Source: Beijerinckiaceae bacterium (GTDB lineage: Bacteria; Pseudomonadota; Alphaproteobacteria; Rhizobiales; Beijerinckiaceae). Taken from it: a stretch of 64,000 nucleotides of DNA. Each line of letters begins with the position of its first letter. Positions within the stretch are counted from its first letter, which is position 1. The translations under genes were made by a program, and so were the position numbers. Below the pieces are notes generated by a model. The model was not told the origin of the DNA and made no database searches. It saw nothing but the letters and a program-made list of their open reading frames with translations. Shown here in pieces: positions 33,001 to 44,315 of this stretch. The stretch covers positions 78,733 through 142,732 of the forward strand of contig CANBNG010000011.1 of assembly GCA_947370975.1 (NCBI GenBank), given 5' to 3'.

Positions 33001-34116
33001 GTGAAGTTCAACCTTTCCGAACCGGGCACGCTTGTTTCCGCAGCCGGCCATGCCGCGCTGCTGCTGGCGACGCTTGTCGTTTTTTCCGATGCGCCAAAAT
33101 TTCAGGAAGCGCAGGAGAGTGTGGCGGTAGACGTCATCACCGACCAGCAGTTCAACCAGATCATGCGCGGCGAAAAGACCGCCAAAGAGACAAAGCCCCT
33201 GCCCCCGCGCGCCGACAAGGTCGCCGATGTGACAGAGACCCGGCCGACGCCGGTGATCCGCGAAGCCAAGGTCGATACAGCTGCGCCACCCCCGCAAGGC
33301 AAGCGCGAGCCCGATCCCGGACAGGATGAAAAGCCGACGCCGACCCCGCCCAAACAGGCGGCCGCGCCCAAGCCAGAGCCCGTCAAGCCGGAACCGGCAA
33401 AGCCCGAACCGCCCAAGCCCCCCGAGAAGGCCGAGCCGCAAAAGCCCGAGCCGCCGAAGGATGCCGAGGCCATCGAGCCGCCAAAGCCGCCCCAGCGCCC
33501 CAAGGAAGAGCCGAAGAAAGCCGAGGCTCCGACGCCGCCGCGCATTCCCCCGCGCCCGAAGGAGACGCCGCCCGAGCCCAAGCTCGATCAGGTGGCCAAA
33601 CTCCTCGAACAGCAAAAAGCGACCGACAAGCCCGCCTCCAAACCAAAGTCAGGCGACGAGCAAGCGCTGAAAGCCAAGACAGATCCGACCGAAATTTCGC
33701 AGCTGCTCTCGCGCGAGCAGGCGCAGCAACGCGCCTCGACCGGACAGGCCGTGAGCAAGCAGGCGTCGCTCGGCACGGCTACTGCGAACGCGCCGAAAAT
33801 GTCGCCGTCTGCCTGGGCAGCGCTCGATGGGCTGTTGCAGGATCAATACAAGCAGTGCTGGTCCTATCTCGGCACGAGTTCGGGGCAGCGCTACATTCCG
33901 CAGATCAAGGTTGAATATACGCGCGACGGCACGCTTGCGAGCCAGCCCACCCTGCTCAATGCGCCCTCCGATCCCTCGCTTACCTCGCTGGCTGAAAGCG
34001 CCGTGCGTGCGGTTCGCCGCTGCAATCCGCTGAAAATTCCCGCGCAATACCTGCCCTATTTCGAACAATGGCGCGCCCGCATCCTGCGTTTCGACCCGGA
34101 AGAAATGCAGGGATGA
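33001..34116 (+). CDS. tolA: Tol-Pal envelope-spanning protein TolA
   Basis: 371 residues from GTG at 33001. One N-terminal membrane helix (VSAAGHAALLLATLVVF), a long Pro/Lys/Glu-rich stalk (about 60-225), and a C-terminal domain (about 275-371) with YKQCWSYLG and AVRAVRRCNPLKIPAQY typical of alphaproteobacterial TolA/TonB-C. It links the TolQR motor to TolB and Pal. 10 bp after tolR. Confidence 0.93.
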   Translation: MKFNLSEPGTLVSAAGHAALLLATLVVFSDAPKFQEAQESVAVDVITDQQFNQIMRGEKTAKETKPLPPRADKVADVTETRPTPVIREAKVDTAAPPPQGKREPDPGQDEKPTPTPPKQAAAPKPEPVKPEPAKPEPPKPPEKAEPQKPEPPKDAEAIEPPKPPQRPKEEPKKAEAPTPPRIPPRPKETPPEPKLDQVAKLLEQQKATDKPASKPKSGDEQALKAKTDPTEISQLLSREQAQQRASTGQAVSKQASLGTATANAPKMSPSAWAALDGLLQDQYKQCWSYLGTSSGQRYIPQIKVEYTRDGTLASQPTLLNAPSDPSLTSLAESAVRAVRRCNPLKIPAQYLPYFEQWRARILRFDPEEMQG

Positions 34117-34187
34117 CGATGCGCCCGCGCCAAAATGACCCGACCCGAAATTTTCCGAACCACGACTCCAGCGCCCGAGAAGTCTCC

Positions 34188-35528
34188 ATGACGGACCTGA
34201 AATCTCCCGCCCTCTCCCGCCGCCAGGCTGCTGGCCTTCTGACAGGCGGGCTCGTTGCCGCAAGCGGACTGCTTGTGCCGGCAACCGTGCGGGCGCAATC
34301 GGCCTATCTCGACATTCGCCGCGGCACGAATTTTCAGCCAATCCCGATTGCCGTGACCAATTTCGTGGGCGAACAGGGCCAGGCGCTGACGGGCATCATC
34401 ACCAATAATTTCAAGCGCTCGGTCTTTTTGCAGCCACTTGATCCCAAAAGCTTCTCGCAGCAGATCACCAATCCCGATCAGGCGCCGCAGATGGATGCCT
34501 GGCGCATGATCAATGCGCAATTTGTCGTCACCGGCCGCGTCGCACGCGCACCCGACGGGCGTCTGCGCACAGAGTTCCGCCTGTGGGATGTCTCGACCGG
34601 CCAGCAGATCACCGGCCAGCAATATGTGACCGATCCGAACAATTCGCGCCGCGTCGCCCATATTGTCTCGGACGCGATTTTCTCGCGCATCACGGGCGAG
34701 AAGGGCTTTTTCGACAGCCGCGTGGTCTTCGTCGATGAATCGGGCCCGAAAGAACGCCGCATCAAGCGCCTGACGATCATGGATCAGGATGGCGGCAATG
34801 TGCGCTATCTCTCCAAGGGCGACGATCTCGTCGTCACGCCCCGCTTCTCGCCGTCCTCGCAGGATGTCGCCTATATGGCCTTTGGCCAGGGCGATCCGCG
34901 TGTGTTCATTCTCAACATCGAGACCGGCCAGCGCGAAGTCGTCGGCAATTTCCCGGGCATGACCTTCAGCCCGCGTTTCTCGCCCGATGGCCAGAAGGTC
35001 ATCATGTCGCTCTCGCAGGGCTCGGCTTCCAATCTCTTCACGATGGACCTGCGCTCGCGCGCAACGACGCGGCTTACCGATACATCGGGCATCGACACCT
35101 CGCCCTCCTTCGCGCCAGACGGTAGCCAGATCGTGTTTGAATCCGATCGCGGCGGCTCGCAGCAGATTTATGTGATGGGTGCGGGCGGGGGCGGCGCCAA
35201 GCGCATTTCCTATGGGGAGGGCGCGCGCTATTCGACCCCGGTCTGGTCGCCCAAGGGCGATTACATCGCCTTCACGCGCCAGAAGGCCGGCGCATTCGGC
35301 ATTGGCGTGATGAAGCCCGATGGTTCGGGCGAGCGCATCATCACCGAGGGCTATCACAATGAAGGCCCGACCTTTGCGCCCAACGGCCTCTACGTGATGT
35401 TCTTCCGCGATCCGGGCGGTGCGGCGGGCCCGCGCATTTTCATGGCCGACGTCTTTGGCCGCGGCGAATTCCCGGTCGCCACACCCGGCTTCGGGTCCGA
35501 TCCGGCGTGGGGGCCGTTGTTGAGTTAA
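34188..35528 (+). CDS. tolB: Tol-Pal periplasmic protein TolB
   Basis: 446 residues from the ATG at 34188; an ATG at 34113 is an alternative that would overlap the tolA end. The signal peptide carries a twin-arginine core (SRRQAAGLL) before a moderately hydrophobic stretch ending RAQS. N-terminal domain with PIAVTNFVGEQG, then the six-bladed propeller with repeats such as SPSSQDVAYMAF, SPDGQKVIMSLS, APDGSQIVFESDRGG and SPKGDYIAFTRQ. Binds Pal and TolA. Export via Tat is inferred from the motif. Confidence 0.95.
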   Translation: MTDLKSPALSRRQAAGLLTGGLVAASGLLVPATVRAQSAYLDIRRGTNFQPIPIAVTNFVGEQGQALTGIITNNFKRSVFLQPLDPKSFSQQITNPDQAPQMDAWRMINAQFVVTGRVARAPDGRLRTEFRLWDVSTGQQITGQQYVTDPNNSRRVAHIVSDAIFSRITGEKGFFDSRVVFVDESGPKERRIKRLTIMDQDGGNVRYLSKGDDLVVTPRFSPSSQDVAYMAFGQGDPRVFILNIETGQREVVGNFPGMTFSPRFSPDGQKVIMSLSQGSASNLFTMDLRSRATTRLTDTSGIDTSPSFAPDGSQIVFESDRGGSQQIYVMGAGGGGAKRISYGEGARYSTPVWSPKGDYIAFTRQKAGAFGIGVMKPDGSGERIITEGYHNEGPTFAPNGLYVMFFRDPGGAAGPRIFMADVFGRGEFPVATPGFGSDPAWGPLLS

Positions 35529-35761
35529 AACCTTCTCCCAAGGAAGAAGGACGTTCTCAAAATGCCACAGCTGCCAGCCATCGGCCGGCAGCAAGCCGCG
35601 CCGCCCCATTGCCGCCATCAACCACCGATTAACCACGAAGTGTAATTTGCTTAAATGCAACGCTTCGCATGAATGCTTCATCAAGGTTGATGGAACCTTC
35701 TCTTAACCAAGACTGGCTACGACTGGCTGCAACGACCGGCTGTCACTAAAGGAGTTCCGGG
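35529..35761 (+). promoter_or_regulatory. tolB-pal intergenic region (233 bp)
   Basis: No gene. Hairpin CCTTCT / AGAAGG at about 35532-35551 right after tolB, then an AT-richer stretch with TTAA at 35629, 35651 and 35703. The size suggests that pal has its own promoter or a processed 5' end. GGAGTTCCGGG precedes pal. Confidence 0.4.
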
Positions 35762-36274
35762 ATGACATTTTCGATCAATGCGCGAAGCCTGAAAATCGTG
35801 GCCGCGCTTTCTGCAGCCCTCGCCATGGGTGCCTGTTCCAAGAATCCGAATGACGCCGATGGCACGGGCGGCGGCATCGGCGGCATGGGCGCTGGCGCGG
35901 CAACGCCCGGCTCGCAGCAGGATTTCGTCGTCAACGTCGGCGACCGCGTCTTCTTCGAGAGCGATTCGACCGAGCTGACCTCGACCGCGCAGGGCACGCT
36001 CGACAAACAGGCCCGCTGGCTGTCGCAATATGCGTCCTATGCGATCACCATCGAAGGCCATGCCGACGAGCGCGGCACGCGCGAATATAATTTCGCACTT
36101 GGTGCGCGCCGCGCCGAAGCGACCAAGTCCTATCTCGCCGCCCGCGGCGTGCCGGCCTCGCGCCTGCGCACGATCAGCTACGGCAAGGAACGCCCTGTCG
36201 CGGTGTGCAACGACATTTCCTGCTGGTCGCAGAATCGTCGCGCCGTCACCGTGCTCGGCGGCCCGACCTCGTAA
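35762..36274 (+). CDS. pal: Peptidoglycan-associated lipoprotein Pal
   Basis: 170 residues. Lipoprotein signal with lipobox MGAC (Cys near 25), a Gly-rich linker, and an OmpA-like domain with RVFFESDSTELTS and ITIEGHADERGTREYNFALG, the diaminopimelate-binding region. Anchors the outer membrane to peptidoglycan. Confidence 0.96.
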   Translation: MTFSINARSLKIVAALSAALAMGACSKNPNDADGTGGGIGGMGAGAATPGSQQDFVVNVGDRVFFESDSTELTSTAQGTLDKQARWLSQYASYAITIEGHADERGTREYNFALGARRAEATKSYLAARGVPASRLRTISYGKERPVAVCNDISCWSQNRRAVTVLGGPTS

Positions 36275-36421
36275 GGTCTTTTTCGAGGCGCACGCGACAC
36301 ACCAGACCGGCGCCTCGAAAGCGCCGGTCTTTGTGTTTGAGGCCATAGCAAAGCCATCCAACTTTGGCCGAACTGCTGCCCCATGATATTTTGAAACCGC
36401 CGCGCGCGCGGCAGAAGGCAC

Positions 36422-37504
36422 ATGCCAATGCAGACACGATTGACGTTTCGATCCGGGCTACTTCTGGCGCTGCTCGCGCTGTGTCTTGTCCCCCGCCCTG
36501 CCGCAGCCCAGCTCTTTGGCCGCTCGGAGCCCGCCGGTGACACGGCAGAATTGCTGTTGCGCATCGACCGGCTGGAAAACCAGATCCGTTCGGTCAACGG
36601 CCAGCTCGAACAGATGCAGTTCCAGCTGCGGCGCAGCGAGGACATGCTGAAGAAATTCCAGCAGGACGTGGATTTCCGCTTCCAGGAACAAGCCGGCAAG
36701 GGCGGCCCGCGCCCACCCCAGAACGGCGGCCCGCCGCCCCCGCCACCGCAGCGCCGCTCGGATCTCGAGCCCGAGATCGGCAATCCAGTCGCCGAGGTCA
36801 TTCCCGCACCCGCGGGCGTGCCTCGCGCTCCCGTGGCGCTCGGACCTGCAACGATTGGGGCTGGCATGGTGGCCAGCGCCACGCCGCGCAACGGGCGCAA
36901 CGATGCTTTCGACCCTGCCGCCAACCCCGATGCGCCGGGCGCGCCCCGGACGTTGGGCAGCCAGGGCTCCGCAAGCACGCCGCTGGCGCGCGCCCCCTAT
37001 CCCTCCGGGCCACTTGGCGCGGAGGAAGACCCCAATGCGCCGCTCGATCTCAACAGCCCGCGCCAGCGCCGCAACGATACGGCTGTGCTTGCGCCGGCAA
37101 ATCCCGGCATCGCGCCGCCCGCCACCACGCCCAAGGACGAGTTCGAACTCGCCGTTTTCTCGCTCGAACAGGGCCAGTTCGAGGCAGCCGAAGCGGGTTT
37201 CAAGGGCTTTTTGCAGCGCTACCCCAAGGACCAGCTGTCTGGCGAGGCGGTCTATTATCTTGGCGAGAGCTTCTTCAAGCGCGGCAAGCATCGCGACGCC
37301 GCCGAGCAATATCTGAAAATCTCGACCGATTACCCAAAAACCGCCCATGCCCCCGACGCCATGCTGCGGCTCGGCCTCTCGCTTGAAAAACTCGGCGCGA
37401 AAGAACAGGCCTGCGCTTTCTTCGCCGAAGTGCCGCGCAAATTCCCCGCCGCCGCGACCGTCAAGGTCAGCGCGCAGCGCGAGGCGAAGCGCGCGCAGTG
37501 CTGA
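36422..37504 (+). CDS. ybgF: Tol-Pal coordinator protein YbgF/CpoB
   Basis: 360 residues with a signal peptide (LLLALLALCLVPRPAAAQ). N-terminal coiled coil about 40-85 (LLLRIDRLENQIRSVNGQLE), a long Pro/Ala-rich linker (95-235) that is longer than in enterobacteria, and three C-terminal TPR units (ELAVFSLEQGQFEAAEAGFKG, YYLGESFFKRGKHRDAAEQY, LRLGLSLEKLGAKEQACAFF). Coordinates Tol-Pal with peptidoglycan synthesis. Confidence 0.93.
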   Translation: MPMQTRLTFRSGLLLALLALCLVPRPAAAQLFGRSEPAGDTAELLLRIDRLENQIRSVNGQLEQMQFQLRRSEDMLKKFQQDVDFRFQEQAGKGGPRPPQNGGPPPPPPQRRSDLEPEIGNPVAEVIPAPAGVPRAPVALGPATIGAGMVASATPRNGRNDAFDPAANPDAPGAPRTLGSQGSASTPLARAPYPSGPLGAEEDPNAPLDLNSPRQRRNDTAVLAPANPGIAPPATTPKDEFELAVFSLEQGQFEAAEAGFKGFLQRYPKDQLSGEAVYYLGESFFKRGKHRDAAEQYLKISTDYPKTAHAPDAMLRLGLSLEKLGAKEQACAFFAEVPRKFPAAATVKVSAQREAKRAQC

Positions 37505-37508
37505 CCAC

Positions 37509-38495
37509 GTGAGCGATACGACGCCCGACACACTTTTTGCGCCATTCCTTCAGGCCGCTGGCCTCCTTGTCGCCGTTTCTGGCGGCCCCGATTCCCTGGC
37601 GCTCCTTGCGCTGGCCGCAGACTGGTCGAAGGGCGCCAACCGCCCTCCCGTCTTCGCCGCCACTTTCGATCATGGCTTCCGCGCCGCCTCCGCAAACGAG
37701 GCGAAACGTGCGGGCGATGTTGCAGCCAGCCTCGATATTCCCCACACGATTCTGACCTGGGAGGGCGTCAAGCCCGCGACCCGCATTCAGGAGACCGCGC
37801 GCGCCGCGCGCTATCAGGCGCTTTGCGCCCATGCGCAGGCAATCGGCGCGGATGTTCTGCTCACCGGCCACCATGCCGACGATCAAGCCGAGACAATTCT
37901 TTTCCGGATGATGCGCGGCAGTTCCATTGCCGGACTTGCCGGCATGCGCGCGCGCCGCAATCTCGGGCCCCTTCTGCATGCGCGCCCGCTTCTGGGTTTG
38001 CGCAAGGCAGAGCTCATCGCTATGTGCGAGGCGCGCGGCCTGCCCTTTGTCACCGACCCCGCCAACAGCGACCCGCGCTTTGCCCGCACGGGGCTGCGCG
38101 ACCTGTTGCCGGTGCTCGAAACGGCAGGCATGGGAGCGGCCGCCTTCGGCCGCCTCGCCGCCCGCGCGGCCCGCGCCGAGGATGCACTGGCGCATTCGGC
38201 GCAGGCCCTGCGCGTCGCGGCGCGGCTTGAGAGCAGCGATTCCGAGACGAGGCTCGATGCGCGTGCGCTCGCCTGCGCCCCGGAGGAACTGGCTCTGCGC
38301 GTGCTGATGGGCGAAATCGCCCGGCTGGGACAGGCGCCACGGCTGGAAAAAGCCGAGCCGCTTGCCCTGACGATCTGGCGCCATGCCAGCGTAGGCACGC
38401 CCTGCCGCCTGACCCTTGGCGGCACGATTCTCGATCTTCGCGTCGATGCCGTTCTTGTGATCTGCCCAGAACAGCCCCGCCGCAGGCCCATTTAG
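37509..38495 (+). CDS. tilS: tRNA(Ile)-lysidine synthase TilS
   Basis: 328 residues from GTG at 37509, four bases after the ybgF stop. Modifies C34 of tRNA-Ile(CAU) to lysidine. Seen: PP-loop VAVSGGPDSLALL, TFDHGFR and LTGHHADDQAETILFRMMRGS. The C-terminal substrate-binding part is shorter than in E. coli, as is usual in this class. Confidence 0.94.
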   Translation: MSDTTPDTLFAPFLQAAGLLVAVSGGPDSLALLALAADWSKGANRPPVFAATFDHGFRAASANEAKRAGDVAASLDIPHTILTWEGVKPATRIQETARAARYQALCAHAQAIGADVLLTGHHADDQAETILFRMMRGSSIAGLAGMRARRNLGPLLHARPLLGLRKAELIAMCEARGLPFVTDPANSDPRFARTGLRDLLPVLETAGMGAAAFGRLAARAARAEDALAHSAQALRVAARLESSDSETRLDARALACAPEELALRVLMGEIARLGQAPRLEKAEPLALTIWRHASVGTPCRLTLGGTILDLRVDAVLVICPEQPRRRPI

Positions 38496-38635
38496 AGCGA
38501 AAGACCGGCCTGCGCTGGCAGAATCGCGTCGGGCCTTCCCTTGGCAAGGCGGCGTCGCAAGCCTACATTGAGGGGGAGACAAAACTCCCTTCGGGGCGCG
38601 CTCGGGACGGCGGTTTCGCCGCATACAGGACCGAA

Positions 38636-40552
<1,917 letters not shown>

Positions 40553-40568
40553 GGTTCGACGAATGAGA

Positions 40569-40596
40569 AAACCCGGCGGAAACGCCGGGTTTTTTT
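40569..40596 (+). terminator. Rho-independent terminator of ftsH
   Basis: Arms AACCCGGCG and CGCCGGGTT with a GAAA tetraloop and a T-run of seven; 16 nt after the ftsH stop. Confidence 0.95.
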
Positions 40597-40740
40597 GTGT
40601 CTGCAAAAATAATCAAACTCATCGCAATGACCCGTAAGGGCGCTCGTGGAACTCCCTCCCCCTGTGGACAGGGTTGGGGTAGCGCCCGTCTTGGCCGCGA
40701 GTGCACGCTGCGCAGACTGCGACCTGCACCCGGATGGAAT

Positions 40741-40801
40741 CGTGCGACCCCCACACCGCTCGCCTTCGGCGAGTCGGCCCTCCCCACAAGGGGGAGGGAG
40801 A
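40741..40801. repeat. Dispersed repeat, family 2 (copy 2)
   Basis: GTGCGACCCCCACACCGCTC, then hairpin CTCGCCTTCGGCGAG, then TCGGCCCTCCCC-ACAA-GGGGGAGGG. Nearly identical in order to 23036-23099. Fragments of family 1 flank it, so the two families tend to lie together. Confidence 0.8.
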
Positions 40802-40868
40802 GACCCCAGATCAGCGGATGATGTGAACCTGCACAATTGCGAGCGGAGCAATCAAAATTGCCAAATAA

Positions 40869-40898
40869 AAAAAGCCCTGCGTTTCCGCAGGGCTTTTT
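40869..40898 (-). terminator. Rho-independent terminator of the tkt-gap-pgk-fba operon
   Basis: Arms AAAAAGCCCTGCG and CGCAGGGCTTTTT around a 4-base loop, 24 nt after the fba stop; A/T tracts on both sides allow it to work in both directions. Confidence 0.93.
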
Positions 40899-40921
40899 CA
40901 ATTCAAGACGCAAATTTGCAA

Positions 40922-41938
40922 TCAGCCTTCGAGCGACTTGTTCCATTCGCCCTTGGATGCGAGACCGTTCATCTTCGCGCGATGGGCGAAAGCCCGCTGT
41001 GCCGCAGGCACATTGGCGACCTTGCCGGCCCAGGCCTTCTGCGGCGCGGCCTGCAGGGCGCGGCCGTAGCTGAAGGTGACGTGCCAGGGCAGCGGGCCCA
41101 TCTTGTTGATCGCGTCGAGATTGGCGGTAGCTTCCACATCGGCCTGACCGCCCGACAGGAAGGCGATGCCGGGCACTGCGACCGGCACGGTCTGCTTGAA
41201 GACGCGGATCGTCTGCGCCGCAATCTGCTCGGCCGACGCCTGCGTCGCGCACAGTTTGCCAGGCACGATCATGTTGGGCTTCAACACGGTGCCTTCGAGG
41301 AAGATGCGGGCTTCATAGAGCTCGTTGAAGAGCGTCTTCAGCACGAATTCCGTCACTTCATAGCAACGCTCGAGCGAATGTCCGCCATCCATGAGGACTT
41401 CCGGCTCGACGATCGGCACGATGTTATTGGCCTGGCAAAGCGCCGCATAGCGGGCAAGCGCCTGCGCATTGGCGAGGATCGCGCCGCGCGAGGGGATGCC
41501 ATCGGCAATGTCGATCACCGCGCGCCATTTGGCGAAACGCGCGCCGAGCTTGTAATAATCAGCCATGCGCTCACCCAGACCATCGAGGCCCTCGGTGATC
41601 GTCTCATTGGGGAAATTGTGCAGCGGCTTCACGCCGGCATCGACCTTGATGCCAGGAATGGAACCGGCAGCCTCGATCAGCTTGACGAGCGGCGTGCCGT
41701 CAGCCGCGTTCTGGCGGATCGTCTCGTCATAGAGGATGACGCCGGAAATGTTCTGCGACATGGCGTCAGCCGTGCGGAACATGAATTCGCGATAATCGCG
41801 ACGCGAGTCAGCCGTCGATTCCACGCCGATGGCGTCAAAGCGCTTCTTGATCGTGCCCGAGCTCTCGTCGGCTGCCAGAATGCCCTTGCCGGGCGCAACC
41901 ATGGCCTGCGCGACCTTGGCGAGTTGATCCTTGTTCAT
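40922..41938 (-). CDS. fba: Class I fructose-bisphosphate aldolase
   Basis: 338 residues from the ATG at 41938 with GGAGG upstream; a much longer in-frame extension to 42199 would overlap pgk. Schiff-base lysine Lys220 in GTVLKPNMIVPGK. N-terminal KGILAADESSGTIKKRF matches the animal-type class I aldolases. Reversibly splits fructose-1,6-bisphosphate. Last gene of the tkt-gap-pgk-fba run. Confidence 0.95.
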   Translation of the reverse strand: MNKDQLAKVAQAMVAPGKGILAADESSGTIKKRFDAIGVESTADSRRDYREFMFRTADAMSQNISGVILYDETIRQNAADGTPLVKLIEAAGSIPGIKVDAGVKPLHNFPNETITEGLDGLGERMADYYKLGARFAKWRAVIDIADGIPSRGAILANAQALARYAALCQANNIVPIVEPEVLMDGGHSLERCYEVTEFVLKTLFNELYEARIFLEGTVLKPNMIVPGKLCATQASAEQIAAQTIRVFKQTVPVAVPGIAFLSGGQADVEATANLDAINKMGPLPWHVTFSYGRALQAAPQKAWAGKVANVPAAQRAFAHRAKMNGLASKGEWNKSLEG

Positions 41939-41969
41939 CGTATGACTCCTCCGGAGAAATCTTGAGTGA

Positions 41970-43166
41970 TTATTTGATGCGCAATGCTTCGACGCCCGGC
42001 AGAACCTTGCCCTCGAGCCATTCGAGGAAGGCGCCGCCCGCGGTTGAAATGTAGGTGAAGCTTTCACCCGCGCCCGACTGGTTGAGCGCAGACACCGTGT
42101 CGCCACCGCCAGCCACCGTGACCAGCGCGCCGGCCTTGGTGAGATCGGCCGCAACCTTGGCCACCGCATTGGTGCCGGCATCGAAGGGCTGCAATTCAAA
42201 CGCGCCGAAAGGCCCGTTCCAGACCAGCGTCTTGCAGGCCTTGAGAATGGCTTCGACCTCGACCACAGAGCGCGGGCCCATGTCGAGGATCATCTCATCC
42301 TCGGCCACGTGATCCACATCGGTCACGCGGGCCACCGCATGAGCCTTGAATTCCTTCGCCGTCACCGCGTCGGTCGGCAGCACGATTTCGCACTTGGCGT
42401 CTTTCGCCTGCTTGATCATCTCGCGCGCAGTATCGGCAAGATCATGCTCGCACAGCGACTTGCCAACCTTCTTGCCCTGCGCGGCCAGGAAGGTGTTGGC
42501 CATGCCGCCGCCGATGATGATGAAATCGACCTTCTTCGACAGATTGCCGAGCAATTCGAGCTTGGTGGAGACTTTCGCGCCGCCCACGATGGCTGCGACC
42601 GGACGCTTGGGCGCCTCAAGCGCAGCGGTCAGCGCGTCCAGCTCTGCCTGCATGCCGCGGCCGGCATAGGCCGGCAGCACATGGGCGAGCCCTTCGGTCG
42701 AGGCATGCGCGCGGTGCGCGGCCGAGAAGGCGTCGTTGACATAAAGGTCGCCGAGACTGGCGAGCGCGGCCACGAATGCCGGATCGTTCTTCTCTTCGCC
42801 CTTGTGGAAGCGGGTGTTTTCAAGCAGCAGCACATCGCCGTCGGCAAGTTTTGCCACGGCAGCTTGCGCCGGTGCGCCAATGCAATCGCTTGCAAAAGCG
42901 ACGGGCAGGCCCAGATGCTCGGGCAAGGCTGCGGCAATGGCCTCAAGCGAATTTTCCGCATCCGGCCCATTCTTCGGACGACCGAAATGCGCGAGCAAAA
43001 TAACGCGCGCGCCTTTGCCGGTCAGCTCGCGGATGGTCGGCGCGATGCGCTCGATGCGGGTTGCATCCGAGATGCGGCCATTTTCCATCGGCAGATTGAG
43101 ATCGACGCGCAGCAGCACGCGCTTGCCGGAAACATCTGCCTGATCGAGTGTGCGGAAGGAGCTCAT
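41970..43166 (-). CDS. pgk: Phosphoglycerate kinase
   Basis: 398 residues. ATP-forming step of glycolysis, reversed in gluconeogenesis. Seen: RVDLNLPMENGRI, HFGRPKN, VNDAFSAAHRAHAS, and nucleotide loop TVAGGGDTVSAL. Between gap and fba with gaps of 67 and 31 bp. Confidence 0.97.
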   Translation of the reverse strand: MSSFRTLDQADVSGKRVLLRVDLNLPMENGRISDATRIERIAPTIRELTGKGARVILLAHFGRPKNGPDAENSLEAIAAALPEHLGLPVAFASDCIGAPAQAAVAKLADGDVLLLENTRFHKGEEKNDPAFVAALASLGDLYVNDAFSAAHRAHASTEGLAHVLPAYAGRGMQAELDALTAALEAPKRPVAAIVGGAKVSTKLELLGNLSKKVDFIIIGGGMANTFLAAQGKKVGKSLCEHDLADTAREMIKQAKDAKCEIVLPTDAVTAKEFKAHAVARVTDVDHVAEDEMILDMGPRSVVEVEAILKACKTLVWNGPFGAFELQPFDAGTNAVAKVAADLTKAGALVTVAGGGDTVSALNQSGAGESFTYISTAGGAFLEWLEGKVLPGVEALRIK

Positions 43167-43233
43167 GGCCGAAAACTCATGTCATCGTGAAGAAAAGGGC
43201 GCGTCCGCTTTCGCGTCGCGCCCCATCGATAGT

Positions 43234-44241
43234 TCAGAGCAGCTTGCCCATGGCGACAGCCGTGTCGCTCATGCGGTTCGAGAAGCCCCATTCATTGTCG
43301 TACCAGGACAGGATGCGCACGAACGTGCCTTCCATGACCTTCGTCTGGTCCATGTGGAACATCGACGAATGCGAGTCGTGGTTGAAGTCGATCGAGACAT
43401 TGGCAACGTTGGTGTAGCCAAGAATGCCCTTCAGCGGACCATCGGCGGCAGCCTGGATCGCGGCATTGACTTCCGCAACGCTGGTGGCGCGCTTGGCGAC
43501 GAACTTCAGATCGACGACCGAGACATTGGGGGTCGGCACGCGGATGGCCGAGCCATCGAGCTTGCCATTGAGTTCGGGCAGCACAAGACCCACCGCCTTG
43601 GCCGCACCCGTCGACGTCGGGATCATCGAGAGCGCCGCGGCGCGGGCGCGATAGAGATCCTTGTGCATCGTATCCAGCGTCGGCTGGTCGCCGGTGTAGG
43701 AGTGGATCGTCGTCATGAAGCCCTTTTCAATGCCGATGGCATTGTTGAGGACCATTGCGACCGGCGCGAGGCAATTGGTCGTGCAGGACGCATTGGAGAT
43801 GACGAGGTGATCCTTCGTCAGCTTGTCATGGTTCACGCCAAAGACGACCGTGAGATCGGCATTGTCGCAAGGCGCGGAAACGATGACGCGCTTGGCGCCG
43901 GCTTCCAGATGGGCGGCGGCCTTGTCGCGGGTCACGAAAATGCCCGTGCATTCGAGCGCAATGTCGACGCCGAGTTCCTTGTGCGGCAGCTCGGCGGGAT
44001 TGCGGATCGCGGTGACCTTGATGGGGCCAAAGCCGACATCGATCGTGTCGCCGGACACCGTCACCTCATGGGGGAAGCGACCGTGCACGGAGTCAAAGCG
44101 CAGCAGATGCGCATTCGTCTCCACCGGGCCAAGATCGTTGATGGCGACGACCTGAATGTCCTTGCGGCCCGATTCCACAATCGCCCGCAAAACATTGCGG
44201 CCGATCCGACCGAAACCGTTGATCGCGACCTTGACCGTCAT
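43234..44241 (-). CDS. gap: Glyceraldehyde-3-phosphate dehydrogenase, type I
   Basis: 335 residues. Rossmann motif NGFGRIGRN, AINDL after strand 2 (the Asp favours NAD), and catalytic Cys153 in SNASCTTNCLAP. Cytoplasmic glycolysis/gluconeogenesis enzyme. Second gene of the operon, 74 bp after tkt. Confidence 0.97.
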   Translation of the reverse strand: MTVKVAINGFGRIGRNVLRAIVESGRKDIQVVAINDLGPVETNAHLLRFDSVHGRFPHEVTVSGDTIDVGFGPIKVTAIRNPAELPHKELGVDIALECTGIFVTRDKAAAHLEAGAKRVIVSAPCDNADLTVVFGVNHDKLTKDHLVISNASCTTNCLAPVAMVLNNAIGIEKGFMTTIHSYTGDQPTLDTMHKDLYRARAAALSMIPTSTGAAKAVGLVLPELNGKLDGSAIRVPTPNVSVVDLKFVAKRATSVAEVNAAIQAAADGPLKGILGYTNVANVSIDFNHDSHSSMFHMDQTKVMEGTFVRILSWYDNEWGFSNRMSDTAVAMGKLL

Positions 44242-44315
44242 GCTCGTGTCTCCTCGACTAGAGTGTCCCGGGCGACCTGCGACCGGTTGTTGAATGTTTC
44301 ATACATGAAGGGATA

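Larger units (their letters stand above)
40553..40921. other. ftsH-fba intergenic region (369 bp): two terminators around repeat DNA
   Basis: Convergent genes end here. Between the two terminators is repeat-like DNA: family-1 fragments near 40625-40640 and 40835-40852, a family-2-like CCCTCCCCCTG...CAGGG hairpin near 40655-40675 and a full family-2 copy at 40741-40801. No gene is supported. Confidence 0.75.

Noticed and set aside
34056..35684. Long open frame (542 codons) antisense to tolB
   Set aside because: Shadow of a GC-rich coding gene. It lacks any domain and overlaps the clear TolB propeller completely.
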